A DNA stretch of 64,000 nt from Glo-17 sp964637835 (GTDB taxonomy: Bacteria; Krumholzibacteriota; Krumholzibacteriia; LZORAL124-64-63). The first letter of the stretch is position 1; the number at the start of each line of letters is the position of its first letter. Of this stretch, positions 37,569 to 46,059 are shown piece by piece. The DNA lies in NCBI GenBank assembly GCA_964637835.1, contig CAZWYF010000011.1, positions 1-64,000 on the forward strand, in the 5' to 3' direction. Made by a program: the position numbers and the translations under genes. Below the pieces are notes generated by a model. That model ran no database searches. It saw nothing but the letters and a program-made list of their open reading frames with translations, and had not been told where the DNA came from.

Positions 37569-40046
37569 ATGTACCGCCTGCCATCCGCCATCCTGCTCGC
37601 CGGCGCGCTCCTGCTCGCCACCGGCGCCCTCGCCCGGGTCCAGCCCACCGCCACGCTCCAGCCGGTCCGTCCGCTGGCCGCCGTGGATCTCCTGGAACTG
37701 CCGGCGGTGGACGCGTCGGCCGCTGCCGCCGAGGACGAGATCCGCGACCTGCAGGGCGAGCCCCAGCGCTTCGCCATCCCGGAGAAGGTCCGGGTCACCC
37801 CCGAGACCCACGGCACCTGGGAAGACCTGGCCGACCCCCGCTTCCAGCTCTGGCGCCTGCGCATCGCCGCGCCCGGCGCCCTCTCGCTCAACGCCGGCTT
37901 CGAGAGCTTCCGCCTGCCCAAGGGGGGCCGCCTGGTGGTCCATCCCGCCGGCGGCACGGAGCTGGCCCGCGAGTTCACCGAGCGGGACAACCAGCCCCAC
38001 GGCCAGCTCTGGACCCCGGTGATCCTGGGCACCGAGATGGTCCTCGAGCTGACCCTGCCCCGGGAGAGCCGTCACGACTACCAGCTCGAGCTCACCCAGG
38101 TGGGCAAGGGCTATCGCTACTTCGGCGAGACCCTGGGCGACAAGTCCGGCGCCTGCAACAACGACGTCGTCTGCCCCGAGGGCGACCCCTGGCGCGCGGA
38201 GATCAACAGCAATGCCGTGTACACGCTCAACGGCTTCTGGACCTGCTCCGGCGTCATGGTCAACAACACCGCCGAGGACGCCACGCCCTACTTCCTGACC
38301 GCCGACCACTGCGGCATCAGCACCAGCAACGACGCCTCCATGGTGGTCTACTGGAACTTCCAGAGCCCCGTCTGCGGCCAGCAGGGCGGCGGCTCGCTGG
38401 AGGACAACCAGACCGGCGCCATCCTGCGCGCCAGCTACGGCAGCAGCGATTTCGCCCTGGTGGAGCTCGAGGAGCTGCCGGATCCCAGCTGGAACGTCAC
38501 CTATTCCGGCTGGAACCGCAGCGACGAGGATCCCGCCCAGGTGGTGGCCATCCACCACCCGAGCACCGACGAGAAGTCCATCAGCTTCGAGGACGATCCC
38601 ACCACCACCACCAGCTACCTGGGCACCAGCGTTCCCGGAGACGGCACCCATATCCGCGTGGCCGACTGGGACGACGGCACCACCGAGCCGGGTAGCAGCG
38701 GCTCGCCCATCTACAACGCCGCGAAGCAGATCGTCGGCCAGCTCCATGGCGGCTACGCCGCCTGCGGGAACGACCTCGCCGACTGGTACGGCCGCATCTC
38801 CGTGAGCTGGAGCGGCGGCGGCGCCAGCAGCTCGCGCCTCAGCGACTGGCTCGATCCGCTGGGCCAGGCGCCCGTGGCCATCGACACCTTCGACCCCAAC
38901 GCCACCGGCCTGGGCGTCGCGCCGTTCAGCCCCCTCTCCAGCCAGGGCGAGCCCGGCGGTCCCTTCAGCCCGACCAGCGTGGAGTACACCCTGGAGAACC
39001 GCGGCGAGACACCGTTCTTCTTCACCGTGGACGCCGACCAGCCGTGGATCGACGTGAGCACCAGCGGCGGCAACCTCGCCCCCGGCGAGACCACCACCGT
39101 GACCGTGAGCATCGCCCCGGCGGCCGCCACCCTGCCGGTGGGCCTGTACACGGGCCTGGTCGCCTTCACCAACGCCACCACCGGCGACGGCGACACCGTC
39201 CGGCCGGTGAACCTGCAGGTGGGCACGGTCCAGACCATCTACAGCTGGGACCTGGGCACCGACCCCGGCTGGGAGCGCGAGGGCGAGTGGGCCTTCGGCG
39301 AACCCCAGGGCCAGGGTGGCCAGTACGGCAATCCCGATCCCTCGAGCGCCTACACCGGACTGAACGTCCTCGGCTACGACCTCGCCGGCGATTACGGCAA
39401 CAACCTGCCCGAGCATGCCCTGACCACCGACGCCATCGACTGCTCCGAGCTGCAGGCCGTCACCCTCCGCTTCCGCCGCTTCCTCAACGTCGAGCGACCC
39501 GCGTACGACCACGCCTACGTGCGCGCCAGCACCGACGGCACCACGTGGACCACCATCTGGGAGAACGGTGGCGAGATCACCGACGACGAGTGGCAGCAGG
39601 TGGAGTACGACCTCAGCGCCCTGGCCGACGGCGAGCCCACCGTGTTCATCCGCTGGGTGATGGGCACCACGGACGGCAGCTGGCAGTACAGCGGCTGGAA
39701 CCTGGATGACATCGAGATCCGCGGCCTGCGCGGCGGCACCACCACCAGCGCGCCGGACACGCCGCTGGCGGTGACCGAGCTGCAGGGCGCCGCGCCCAAT
39801 CCCTTCAACCCCCGCACCGAGGTGCGCTTCACCCTCGCCCGCGACGGTGAGGCCAGCCTGACCATCCACGATGCCCGCGGCCGCCTGGTCCGTGTGCTGC
39901 AGGAGGGCCGCCTGCCGGGCGGCGAGCACACCATCGCCTGGAACGGTACCGACCAGCAGGGGCGGCGCCTGGGCAGCGGCGTCTACTTCGCCCGCCTGGT
40001 GGCCGACGGCTCGGCGAGCACCAGCAAGCTCGTCCTGGTCAAGTGA
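37569..40046 (+). CDS. Secreted trypsin-like serine protease with FlgD-like C-terminal sorting domain
   Basis: 825 residues. Signal peptide 1-23; propeptide-like region to about 190; chymotrypsin-fold domain about 195-430 resembling lysyl endopeptidases, with His247 (YFLTADHCG), Asp294 (SSDFALVEL) and Ser377 (TEPGSSGSP). A beta-sandwich (about 460-560) has TLENRGETPFFFTVDADQ and an ATLPVGLYTGLVAFTN strand. A jelly-roll (about 560-725) has VTLRFRRFLNVE and SGWNLDDIEIRG. The last 80 residues are a FlgD-like Ig module (NPFNPRTEVRFTL, HTIAWNGTDQQG, SGVYFARL, KLVLVK), used as an outer-membrane/extracellular sorting tag in several candidate phyla. The protein is most likely surface-exposed or released. 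ATG 37569 follows GAGGAG. Confidence 0.88.
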   Translation: MYRLPSAILLAGALLLATGALARVQPTATLQPVRPLAAVDLLELPAVDASAAAAEDEIRDLQGEPQRFAIPEKVRVTPETHGTWEDLADPRFQLWRLRIAAPGALSLNAGFESFRLPKGGRLVVHPAGGTELAREFTERDNQPHGQLWTPVILGTEMVLELTLPRESRHDYQLELTQVGKGYRYFGETLGDKSGACNNDVVCPEGDPWRAEINSNAVYTLNGFWTCSGVMVNNTAEDATPYFLTADHCGISTSNDASMVVYWNFQSPVCGQQGGGSLEDNQTGAILRASYGSSDFALVELEELPDPSWNVTYSGWNRSDEDPAQVVAIHHPSTDEKSISFEDDPTTTTSYLGTSVPGDGTHIRVADWDDGTTEPGSSGSPIYNAAKQIVGQLHGGYAACGNDLADWYGRISVSWSGGGASSSRLSDWLDPLGQAPVAIDTFDPNATGLGVAPFSPLSSQGEPGGPFSPTSVEYTLENRGETPFFFTVDADQPWIDVSTSGGNLAPGETTTVTVSIAPAAATLPVGLYTGLVAFTNATTGDGDTVRPVNLQVGTVQTIYSWDLGTDPGWEREGEWAFGEPQGQGGQYGNPDPSSAYTGLNVLGYDLAGDYGNNLPEHALTTDAIDCSELQAVTLRFRRFLNVERPAYDHAYVRASTDGTTWTTIWENGGEITDDEWQQVEYDLSALADGEPTVFIRWVMGTTDGSWQYSGWNLDDIEIRGLRGGTTTSAPDTPLAVTELQGAAPNPFNPRTEVRFTLARDGEASLTIHDARGRLVRVLQEGRLPGGEHTIAWNGTDQQGRRLGSGVYFARLVADGSASTSKLVLVK

Positions 40047-40108
40047 TGGGGCCCGGCTAGTCGAGCCGCGACGAGCCGGCCGCCGGTGCCCGACCGGCGG
40101 GCCGCTTG

Positions 40109-40142
40109 CGAAGAGGTCGTCCCCGCGGGGGCGGCCTCTTCG
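40109..40142 (+). terminator. Hairpin after the protease gene
   Basis: CGAAGAGG/CCTCTTCG ends an imperfect long stem of about 12 bp with a GC-rich loop region, 62 nt past the stop. There is no strong U-tract. Confidence 0.55.
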
Positions 40143-40196
40143 CGTCCCGGCCATCGCGCCCGCGCCGGTCGCCCGCACCATCGCCCAACCCGCGCC

Positions 40197-40226
40197 TTTA
40201 CAGGTCTTGCCGCCCATGCGTAAGAT
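40197..40226 (+). promoter_or_regulatory. Promoter of the M2-family gene
   Basis: TTTACA (40197-40202), 18 nt, TAAGAT (40221-40226), 58 nt before the ATG at 40285. Confidence 0.5.
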
Positions 40227-40284
40227 CCGCCCGTAACGCCCGCAGCAGGGAGGCTGCCGGGCCGACCGGCCCGAAAGGAGAGGG

Positions 40285-42159
40285 ATGGACGTCCGCAGGC
40301 TGGCTCTCGCCGGAGTGGTGCTCCTGATCGCGGGAGTGGCGCTCATCTTCCTGCTCGCGCGCAGCGACCAGGCCGGCCGGTCCGCTCCCCCCCACCGGGT
40401 GGCCGCCGACCTGCCGCCCCCCGCCCGCGGCGAGGTGGCGGACTTCCTGGCGGAGTACAACGAGACCTACCGCGAGCTGTGGACCGCCGCGGAGACCGCG
40501 CGCTGGCTCGCCGCCGTGGACATCTCCCCCGACCACAGCAAGGCCGCCATCACCGCCGCCCAGAACCTGGCGGACTTCGTGGGCAGCCGCCAGATCATCG
40601 ACCAGCTCCAGCGCCTGCGCCGGGCGGAGGACCTGACGCTGCTCGAGCGCCGGCAACTCGATCAGGCGTGGCAGCTCGCCGCCCACCATCCCGGCACCAC
40701 CCCGGCCACCGTGCGCAAGCTGCTGCAGACCGAGGCCGCCCAGCTCGCCCGCCTGCACGGCCATCGCTACCAGCTGGTCCTGGGCGGTGGCGAGCAGCAG
40801 GCGCTGACCGCCAACCAGATCGATCGCCTGCTGCAGGACAGCCGCGACCTGGACCAGCGCCGCCGCGTCTGGGAGACGGCCGCCGCCGTGGGGCCCCAGC
40901 TGCGCGACGGACTGGAGCAGCTGCGCGAGCTGCGCAACGCCCTCGCCGAGCGCATGGACTACCCCAGCTACTTCGACCTCGCCAGCGCCGACTACGGCAT
41001 GACCGCCAGCGAGCTGATGATCCTCGTGGACGACCTCGTCGAGGGCCTGCGCCCGCTGTACGAGCAGCTGCACTGCTGGGTCCGCCACGAGCTGGCCGCG
41101 CGCTACGGCGTGGACACCCCGCCCGACCTGATCCCCGCCCACTGGCTGCCCGACCGCTGGGGCGGCCGCTGGCCGGGCATCGTGGCGGGGGTGGATCTCG
41201 ACGGCATGGTGCGTGACGTCTCCCCGCAGTGGATCATCGAGCAGGGCGAGCGCTTCTACATGAGCCTGGGCTTCTCCGCCCTGCCGCTCACCTTCTGGGG
41301 CCGCAGCGACCTCTACGAGCTGCCGCCCGACGCCAACCGCCAGAAGCACACCGGCGCGGAGTCCTGGCACCTGGACCTGGACCAGGACGTGCGCGCGCTG
41401 ATGAACGTGCGCAACGACTTCGCCTGGTTCACCACCGTCCATCGCGAGCTGGGCGAGATCTACTACTTCCTGGGCTACGCCCGGCCCGAGGTGCCGCCGG
41501 TGCTACGCCGCGGCGCCAACGGCGCCTTCCCCGGCGCCATCGGCAGCCTGGCCGCCCTGGCCAGCACCCAGGAGTCCTACCTCCTGGAGGTGGGCATGCT
41601 GGATGCCGCCGAGGCGCCCGAGCAGATCCGCTGGCTGCTCAGCCAGGCGCTCACCGGTCCGGTGGTCTTCCTGCCCTTCGCCGCCGGCACGGTCACCCAC
41701 TGGGAATACGACTTCTACGTCGGCGACCTGCCCCGCCATCGCTTCAACGAGCGCTGGTGGGAGCATGCCGCCCGCTTCCAGGGCATCGCCCCGCCGGCGC
41801 CCCGCGGCGAGGACCACTGCGACCCGGCCACCCTCGCGGCCATCACCGAGCAGCCGGCCGAGTTCTACGACCGCGTGGTGGGCGACGTGATCATGCATCA
41901 GCTGCACCGGTACATCTGCCGTCAGATCCTGGGCCAGGATGTCCACGAGGCCAACTACCGCGGCAACACGGAGATCGGGATCTATCTCGACTCCATCCTC
42001 GCCGCCGGGGCCACCCGCGACTGGGAGCGGCTGCTCCACGAGGCCACCGGCGAGCCCCTGAGCGCCACCGCCATGCTCGACTACTACGAGCCGCTGCTCC
42101 GCTGGCTCGAGGCGCAGAACGCCGGCCGGGCGGTGGGCTGGACCACGCCCGAGGGCTAA
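40285..42159 (+). CDS. M2 (ACE-family) peptidase homologue lacking all zinc ligands
   Basis: A 624-residue protein with an N-terminal membrane anchor or signal (ALAGVVLLIAGVALIFLLA, 7-25) and a full-length M2 peptidyl-dipeptidase fold. The alignment holds at both ends: MDYPSYFDLASADYGM, then near the C-terminus GEPLSATAMLDYYEPLLRWLEAQN, the ACE-like end. The catalytic site is altered. In place of HHEMGH it has H386-R387-E388-L389-G390-E391, so both zinc His positions are Arg387 and Glu391. The third ligand region, normally GFHEAIG, reads AFPGAIG with Gly417 for Glu. It is therefore a predicted pseudoenzyme, perhaps a binding or regulatory protein. AAAGGAG precedes the ATG; its promoter suggests it is expressed. 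Confidence 0.85.
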   Translation: MDVRRLALAGVVLLIAGVALIFLLARSDQAGRSAPPHRVAADLPPPARGEVADFLAEYNETYRELWTAAETARWLAAVDISPDHSKAAITAAQNLADFVGSRQIIDQLQRLRRAEDLTLLERRQLDQAWQLAAHHPGTTPATVRKLLQTEAAQLARLHGHRYQLVLGGGEQQALTANQIDRLLQDSRDLDQRRRVWETAAAVGPQLRDGLEQLRELRNALAERMDYPSYFDLASADYGMTASELMILVDDLVEGLRPLYEQLHCWVRHELAARYGVDTPPDLIPAHWLPDRWGGRWPGIVAGVDLDGMVRDVSPQWIIEQGERFYMSLGFSALPLTFWGRSDLYELPPDANRQKHTGAESWHLDLDQDVRALMNVRNDFAWFTTVHRELGEIYYFLGYARPEVPPVLRRGANGAFPGAIGSLAALASTQESYLLEVGMLDAAEAPEQIRWLLSQALTGPVVFLPFAAGTVTHWEYDFYVGDLPRHRFNERWWEHAARFQGIAPPAPRGEDHCDPATLAAITEQPAEFYDRVVGDVIMHQLHRYICRQILGQDVHEANYRGNTEIGIYLDSILAAGATRDWERLLHEATGEPLSATAMLDYYEPLLRWLEAQNAGRAVGWTTPEG

Positions 42160-42164
42160 CCCCG

Positions 42165-42998
42165 TCAGGCCAGCAGGCGCCAGCGGTTCAGGGCCGCCTG
42201 GATGTGCTCTCCCGTCTCCCAGTCGTGGGTGGAGCCGTGCAGGCTGTGGGGCACCACGAAGATCACGAAGGTCACCACCGCCGCCGCGACGGCCCAGCCG
42301 GGCCCGTCGCGCCCTCCGCGCCGGACGCGCCACAGGGCGATGGCCCAGAAGAGCACCGCCAGGGCCAGCTTGTTGTCGGTGAGGTCCTCCCCCACCGGCC
42401 AGCCCGTCCAGTAGGCGTCGAAGGCGTACCGCTGCACGATGGGGCCGAGCATCAGGCCTCCCACGCCCAGCAGCACCAGGGTCCCGGCGGTGAGCGCGGC
42501 GAGCCGCGGGCCCCGCACCAGGGCCTCCAGACCCGCGCGCAGGCTCAGCAGCATGCCGAAGAACATGGCGAAGACGTGCACGCCCAGGATGGGGCCCGGC
42601 ACCGCGCCCTTGAAGCGCGCCCGGGAGGGGACGGTCACCGTGCTGCCACGACCATCGGTGATCGCGACGCGGTACTCGATCTTGGCCGCCTTCACCGCCT
42701 GGCCCGGCAACTCGGCGACGAGCCGGTCGCCGTCGCGCTGCATGGCCACCGCCTGCCAGGGGTCGTCGGTGGGCCAGCGTCGCCACCGCACCTCGCCCGT
42801 CAGCGGCGCCGGCGCCTCGAGGTCGATCGCCACCGGGGCGCCGATGGTCTGCGACCGCGGCAGCTTGCCCCGCACCGTCACCTCGGCGACGGAGGCGTCC
42901 ACCCGCAGCGGATACGTCGGCCCCGTCATCCGCTGCCACACCGCACTGCCCACCGTCACCACCACCGCCACCAGCCACAGCAACAGATTCCGCCGCAT
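42165..42998 (-). CDS. Membrane protein of unknown function
   Basis: 277 residues. One N-terminal helix (LLLWLVAVVVTVGSAVW) leads into an extracytoplasmic beta-rich domain (about 25-135, strands such as YPLRVDASVAEVTVRGKLP and IEYRVAITDGRGSTVTV), then four helices (about 140-265) with HVFAMFFGMLLSLRAGLEALV, GTLVLLGVGGLMLGPIVQRYAF and VAAAVVTFVIFVVPHSLHG. The histidines HVF and HSLHGS in helix-flanking positions could bind metal or heme, but no known family is recognised. It converges with the M2-like gene with a 5-nt gap. Its promoter is at 43060-43089. Confidence 0.7.
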   Translation of the reverse strand: MRRNLLLWLVAVVVTVGSAVWQRMTGPTYPLRVDASVAEVTVRGKLPRSQTIGAPVAIDLEAPAPLTGEVRWRRWPTDDPWQAVAMQRDGDRLVAELPGQAVKAAKIEYRVAITDGRGSTVTVPSRARFKGAVPGPILGVHVFAMFFGMLLSLRAGLEALVRGPRLAALTAGTLVLLGVGGLMLGPIVQRYAFDAYWTGWPVGEDLTDNKLALAVLFWAIALWRVRRGGRDGPGWAVAAAVVTFVIFVVPHSLHGSTHDWETGEHIQAALNRWRLLA

Positions 42999-43059
42999 GT
43001 TTCCACTCCCGAGACCGACGCCTCATCGCGTCGAGCCAGATCAGAGAACCCGGGCGAGG

Positions 43060-43089
43060 AATCTATCATTCCGCCCCCGGGACGGGCAA
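43060..43089 (-). promoter_or_regulatory. Candidate promoter of the membrane protein gene
   Basis: TTGCCC (43084-43089), 18 nt, TAGATT (43060-43065), 62 nt before the ATG at 42998 and downstream of the sirtuin stop. Confidence 0.45.
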
Positions 43090-43126
43090 GGAGTAGCCGG
43101 AAGACCCGGGTTCGCCGGCGGACCGC

Positions 43127-43852
43127 TCAGAGACCGGCAGCCACGCTCCGGAAGACCGCCTCGAGGTCGTCGTGACGCTGGCACGCCAGGTGATCGAGGG
43201 GCGTCTCGCCCCGGTTGACGATCACCAGGTCGCCCCCCGCCTGCAGGGTGGCCAGCGGCACCGACGCCGCCGGCTGCACCAGCAGCGAGGAACCGAGCAC
43301 CAGGGTGAGGTCGGCCGCGGCAGCCTCGGCGAAGGCCGCGTCCAGGGCGCCGTCCGGCAACATCTCGCCGAAGAACGTCACGTCGGGCTTGACCACGCCC
43401 CGGCAATCCTCGCACCGCGGCACGCGGCCCTCGCCCACGCGCTCGCTCGCCCAGGCGAAGGGGTACTGGCGGCCACAGCCGAGGCAGGTATGCCAGGCGG
43501 GCGAGCCATGCAACTCGATCACCCGCCGGGATCCCGCGCGCTGATGCAGCATGTCGATGTTCTGGGTCACCACCGCGGCCACCCGGCCGGCCGCCTCCAG
43601 GCGCGCGCACTCGACATGCACCAGGCTGGGCTCGTGGTCGGCCGCACCATAGACCAGGTCGCGCCCATGAGCGTAGAAGAGCCCCGGGTCGCGGCGGAAG
43701 ACCTCGACGTCGAAGATCAGGTCGCCGTCGATCTCCCGGTACACGCCATCCGGGCCCCGGAAGTCCGGGATCCCCGACAGCGTGGAGACGCCGGCGCCAG
43801 TGAAGACCAGCGTGCGGCGGCTGTCCCGCCAGAGGCTCAGCAGGGATTCCAT
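43127..43852 (-). CDS. Sir2-family NAD-dependent protein deacylase
   Basis: 241 residues, normal size for a bacterial sirtuin. It has all the NAD and catalytic motifs: VFTGAGVSTLSGIPDFRG (18-35), VVTQNIDMLHQRAG, catalytic His in IELHGS, a zinc ribbon with two Cys pairs (CLGC and CEDC), VVKPDVTFFGE, and VLGSSLLVQPAA. Zn2+ binding and deacylation of lysines are expected. The residues Ala/Tyr/Arg that mark class III (SIRT5-like) desuccinylases are not obvious. ATG 43852 follows GGGAAGGA; an upstream in-frame codon lacks this site. Confidence 0.93.
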   Translation of the reverse strand: MESLLSLWRDSRRTLVFTGAGVSTLSGIPDFRGPDGVYREIDGDLIFDVEVFRRDPGLFYAHGRDLVYGAADHEPSLVHVECARLEAAGRVAAVVTQNIDMLHQRAGSRRVIELHGSPAWHTCLGCGRQYPFAWASERVGEGRVPRCEDCRGVVKPDVTFFGEMLPDGALDAAFAEAAAADLTLVLGSSLLVQPAASVPLATLQAGGDLVIVNRGETPLDHLACQRHDDLEAVFRSVAAGL

Positions 43853-44080
43853 CGGCGTCCTTCCCGGACCGTCGGCGGCGGCCCCACGCCATGGTAGCGG
43901 GCGCCGGACGGCGCGGCCACCGGATCCTCTCACGCGGCAGAACTTGCCGCCGCGACCGCCGGGCGCTCGCCGCCCCCAAGCTCCAGCAGACCCTCATCCT
44001 TCGCTCTCAAGATATTGTCACTGAATCATCTGGCGCCTCGGAGCCAGCGACAGCCAGCCGGGCCGCGAGTCGTGATCGGC

Positions 44081-44096
44081 TGGCACGGCCCCTGCA
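44081..44096 (+). promoter_or_regulatory. Sigma-54-type -24/-12 promoter for the chemoreceptor
   Basis: TGGCAC-N5-CTGCA at 44081-44096 matches the TGGCAC-N5-TTGCA consensus except one base, with GG and GC exactly 12 nt apart. It lies 56 nt before the chemoreceptor ATG. The rest of the 299-nt gap from 43853 holds a possible sirtuin promoter and an AT-rich patch near 44005-44025; I see no other feature. Confidence 0.5.
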
Positions 44097-44151
44097 GCGC
44101 CCGCCCCGAGAGAACCTGCCGCAGGGGCTCCAATCGAGGTGACCGCGCCCC

Positions 44152-46059
44152 ATGAGGATCAGGCCCGCCATCATCACGAGCAGCGCCGGGCTGGCCGGGA
44201 TCGCCCTGGCCATCGGCACGCTCTGTCTGGTGACCCAGGCCCGCTGGGCCACCGGACCGCTGGCCGACGCCGACCGCAGCCTCCAGGGGCTGCAGCAGCG
44301 GACGGCGGTCGAGCGTGCCGCGCGGCGCACCACCGACGCCGGCGAGGCCTACTTCCGCACCCTGGATGCGGCCCAGTTGACGGTGGCCGGCGAGCACCTC
44401 GGCGCCTTGACCGGCGCCCTGGGGGATCTCGATCGCCGCGGCATCGCCACCGCCGCCGACAGCCTGCATCAGGCCGGCCTGCGCCTGGGCGCGGTGCTCG
44501 CCGGGGCCGAGGACGCCGCCGTGGATCTCATGACGGCCGAGCGCACCTGCTCCCGCACGGCCACCGCCCTGCGGGCCAAGCTCCGCGTGGTGCTGGCCGC
44601 CCAGGCCCAGCACCAGAAGACCGAGAACAGCCGTGACGGGCTGGACTTCTACACCCGGACCACCACGGCCGAACGCATCTTCATCGCCACCCAGGCCGAC
44701 CGCTGGATGCTGGAACTCGAGCTCGCGCGCCGCGACCTGACCACCAGCCGCGACCTCGCCGCCCTGCGGCCCGTCCGGGCCCATCACGGCCGCATCCGCG
44801 ACCTGCTCGCGCCGTGGGCCGAGCGCGGCGATCAGGAGGCCCGGCGCCTGGCCAGCGCCCTGGAGGACCTCGACCGCCACGAGGCCGCCTTCGGCGAGTT
44901 GCAGCGGTCCTGGGCCCAGATCCTGGACCTCGAGGGGGACGGTCGTGCCGCCGCGCGGGAGCTCCGCCTGACCGCTGCCGAGCTGACGGCGGCGAGCCGA
45001 CGCACCGCCGGCCGGCATGCCGCGGCCGCCCGGACGGCGAGCCAGCGCAGCATGCGCTGGACCATCCTGGGCCTGGTGCTGGCGGCCGTGGGCTCGGCGT
45101 TCCTGATCCACTGGAGCGACCGCAAGGTGGGACGACCCCTGGCCGCGGTGCAATCCGGCCTCCGGGCCGGGGCGCTGCGCGAGGCGGCCGCCGCCGTGCT
45201 GCAACGCGTCCAGCACCTGGAAGGCGCCCACCATGACAGCGGTGGCGCCTGGGACCAGGCCGCCACCGCCTGCGAGCGGTGGCGACAGGACACGGCCCGG
45301 CTCGACGCCCGAACCGCCACCGAGGCCATCGACGCCATGGACCGCAGCCACGCCGGCGCCCGACGCTCCCTCGAGCAGCTGGGCACCGCCATGGTGGGCG
45401 TGCAGGAGGCCACCGAGCAGACCGACCGGCTGCTCCGTGAGATCCGCGCCATCGCCACGCAGACCAACCTGCTGGCCCTGAACGCCAGCGTGGAGGCCGC
45501 CCGGGCCGGCGAGGCGGGCAAGGGGTTCGCGGTGGTGGCCGAGGAGGTGCGCAAGCTGGCCCAGCACGCGTCCGAGGCGGTGGAGAGCTCGAGCGGGACC
45601 CTGGAGCGGTCGGCGCAGAGCAACCAGACCGCCGGCGAGGCGTGCCAGGGCCTGGGCGTGCACCTGGCGGGGGCCGAGCAGCGGGTCGTCGGCCTGCGCG
45701 AGCAGATCACCGACCTGGCCGCGGGGCTGGCCACGGGCAGCGAGATGTCCGCACGCCTGGTCCAGCTCGCCCGGCGCGAGCGGGCCGCCGGCCGCGCCAC
45801 CCGGTCGCCCGAACGGGATCCCGCCGCCGCCGAGACGCTGCTGCGGGAGGTGAGCCGGGTCGAGCGCTTCGCCACCTGGCTCGGCCGCCTGGAGCCGGTG
45901 GCGGCGGCCGGACCGGACGCCCCACGGAAGGCCGGCCCCCCGGCTCCGGCAGCGACCGCCGTCGGCCCGGACGTCCGTGCGGGCGTGACCGGTGCCCCGG
46001 ACCACGGGTTCGATCAGGACGAGCCGGCGATGTCCTCCAGTTCCGCCCAGCGCTGGTAG
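44152..46059 (+). CDS. Methyl-accepting chemotaxis protein
   Basis: A 635-residue chemoreceptor. TM1 at about 8-26 (SSAGLAGIALAIGTLCLVT), a long periplasmic helical sensor (about 30-300), TM2 at about 302-320 (MRWTILGLVLAAVGSAFLIH), a short HAMP-like stretch, and a cytoplasmic coiled coil. The kinase-contact tip is intact: LLREIRAIATQTNLLALNASVEAARAGEAGKGFAVVAEEVRKLA near residues 428-470. No C-terminal CheR-binding pentapeptide is present; instead there is a Pro/Ala tail of about 50 residues. A sigma-54-like promoter precedes it, as for many motility genes. The last 46 bp overlap the convergent ABC-F gene. Confidence 0.93.
   Translation: MRIRPAIITSSAGLAGIALAIGTLCLVTQARWATGPLADADRSLQGLQQRTAVERAARRTTDAGEAYFRTLDAAQLTVAGEHLGALTGALGDLDRRGIATAADSLHQAGLRLGAVLAGAEDAAVDLMTAERTCSRTATALRAKLRVVLAAQAQHQKTENSRDGLDFYTRTTTAERIFIATQADRWMLELELARRDLTTSRDLAALRPVRAHHGRIRDLLAPWAERGDQEARRLASALEDLDRHEAAFGELQRSWAQILDLEGDGRAAARELRLTAAELTAASRRTAGRHAAAARTASQRSMRWTILGLVLAAVGSAFLIHWSDRKVGRPLAAVQSGLRAGALREAAAAVLQRVQHLEGAHHDSGGAWDQAATACERWRQDTARLDARTATEAIDAMDRSHAGARRSLEQLGTAMVGVQEATEQTDRLLREIRAIATQTNLLALNASVEAARAGEAGKGFAVVAEEVRKLAQHASEAVESSSGTLERSAQSNQTAGEACQGLGVHLAGAEQRVVGLREQITDLAAGLATGSEMSARLVQLARRERAAGRATRSPERDPAAAETLLREVSRVERFATWLGRLEPVAAAGPDAPRKAGPPAPAATAVGPDVRAGVTGAPDHGFDQDEPAMSSSSAQRW

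Noticed and set aside
37449..40460. 1003-codon leftward frame opposite the protease
   Set aside because: Gly/Ala/His-rich composition without motifs; the real gene on the other strand has a signal peptide, triad and sorting domain.
43853..44080. Possible small RNA in the divergent gap before the chemoreceptor
   Set aside because: No hairpin followed by a U-tract and no second promoter; only an AT-rich patch near 44005-44025.
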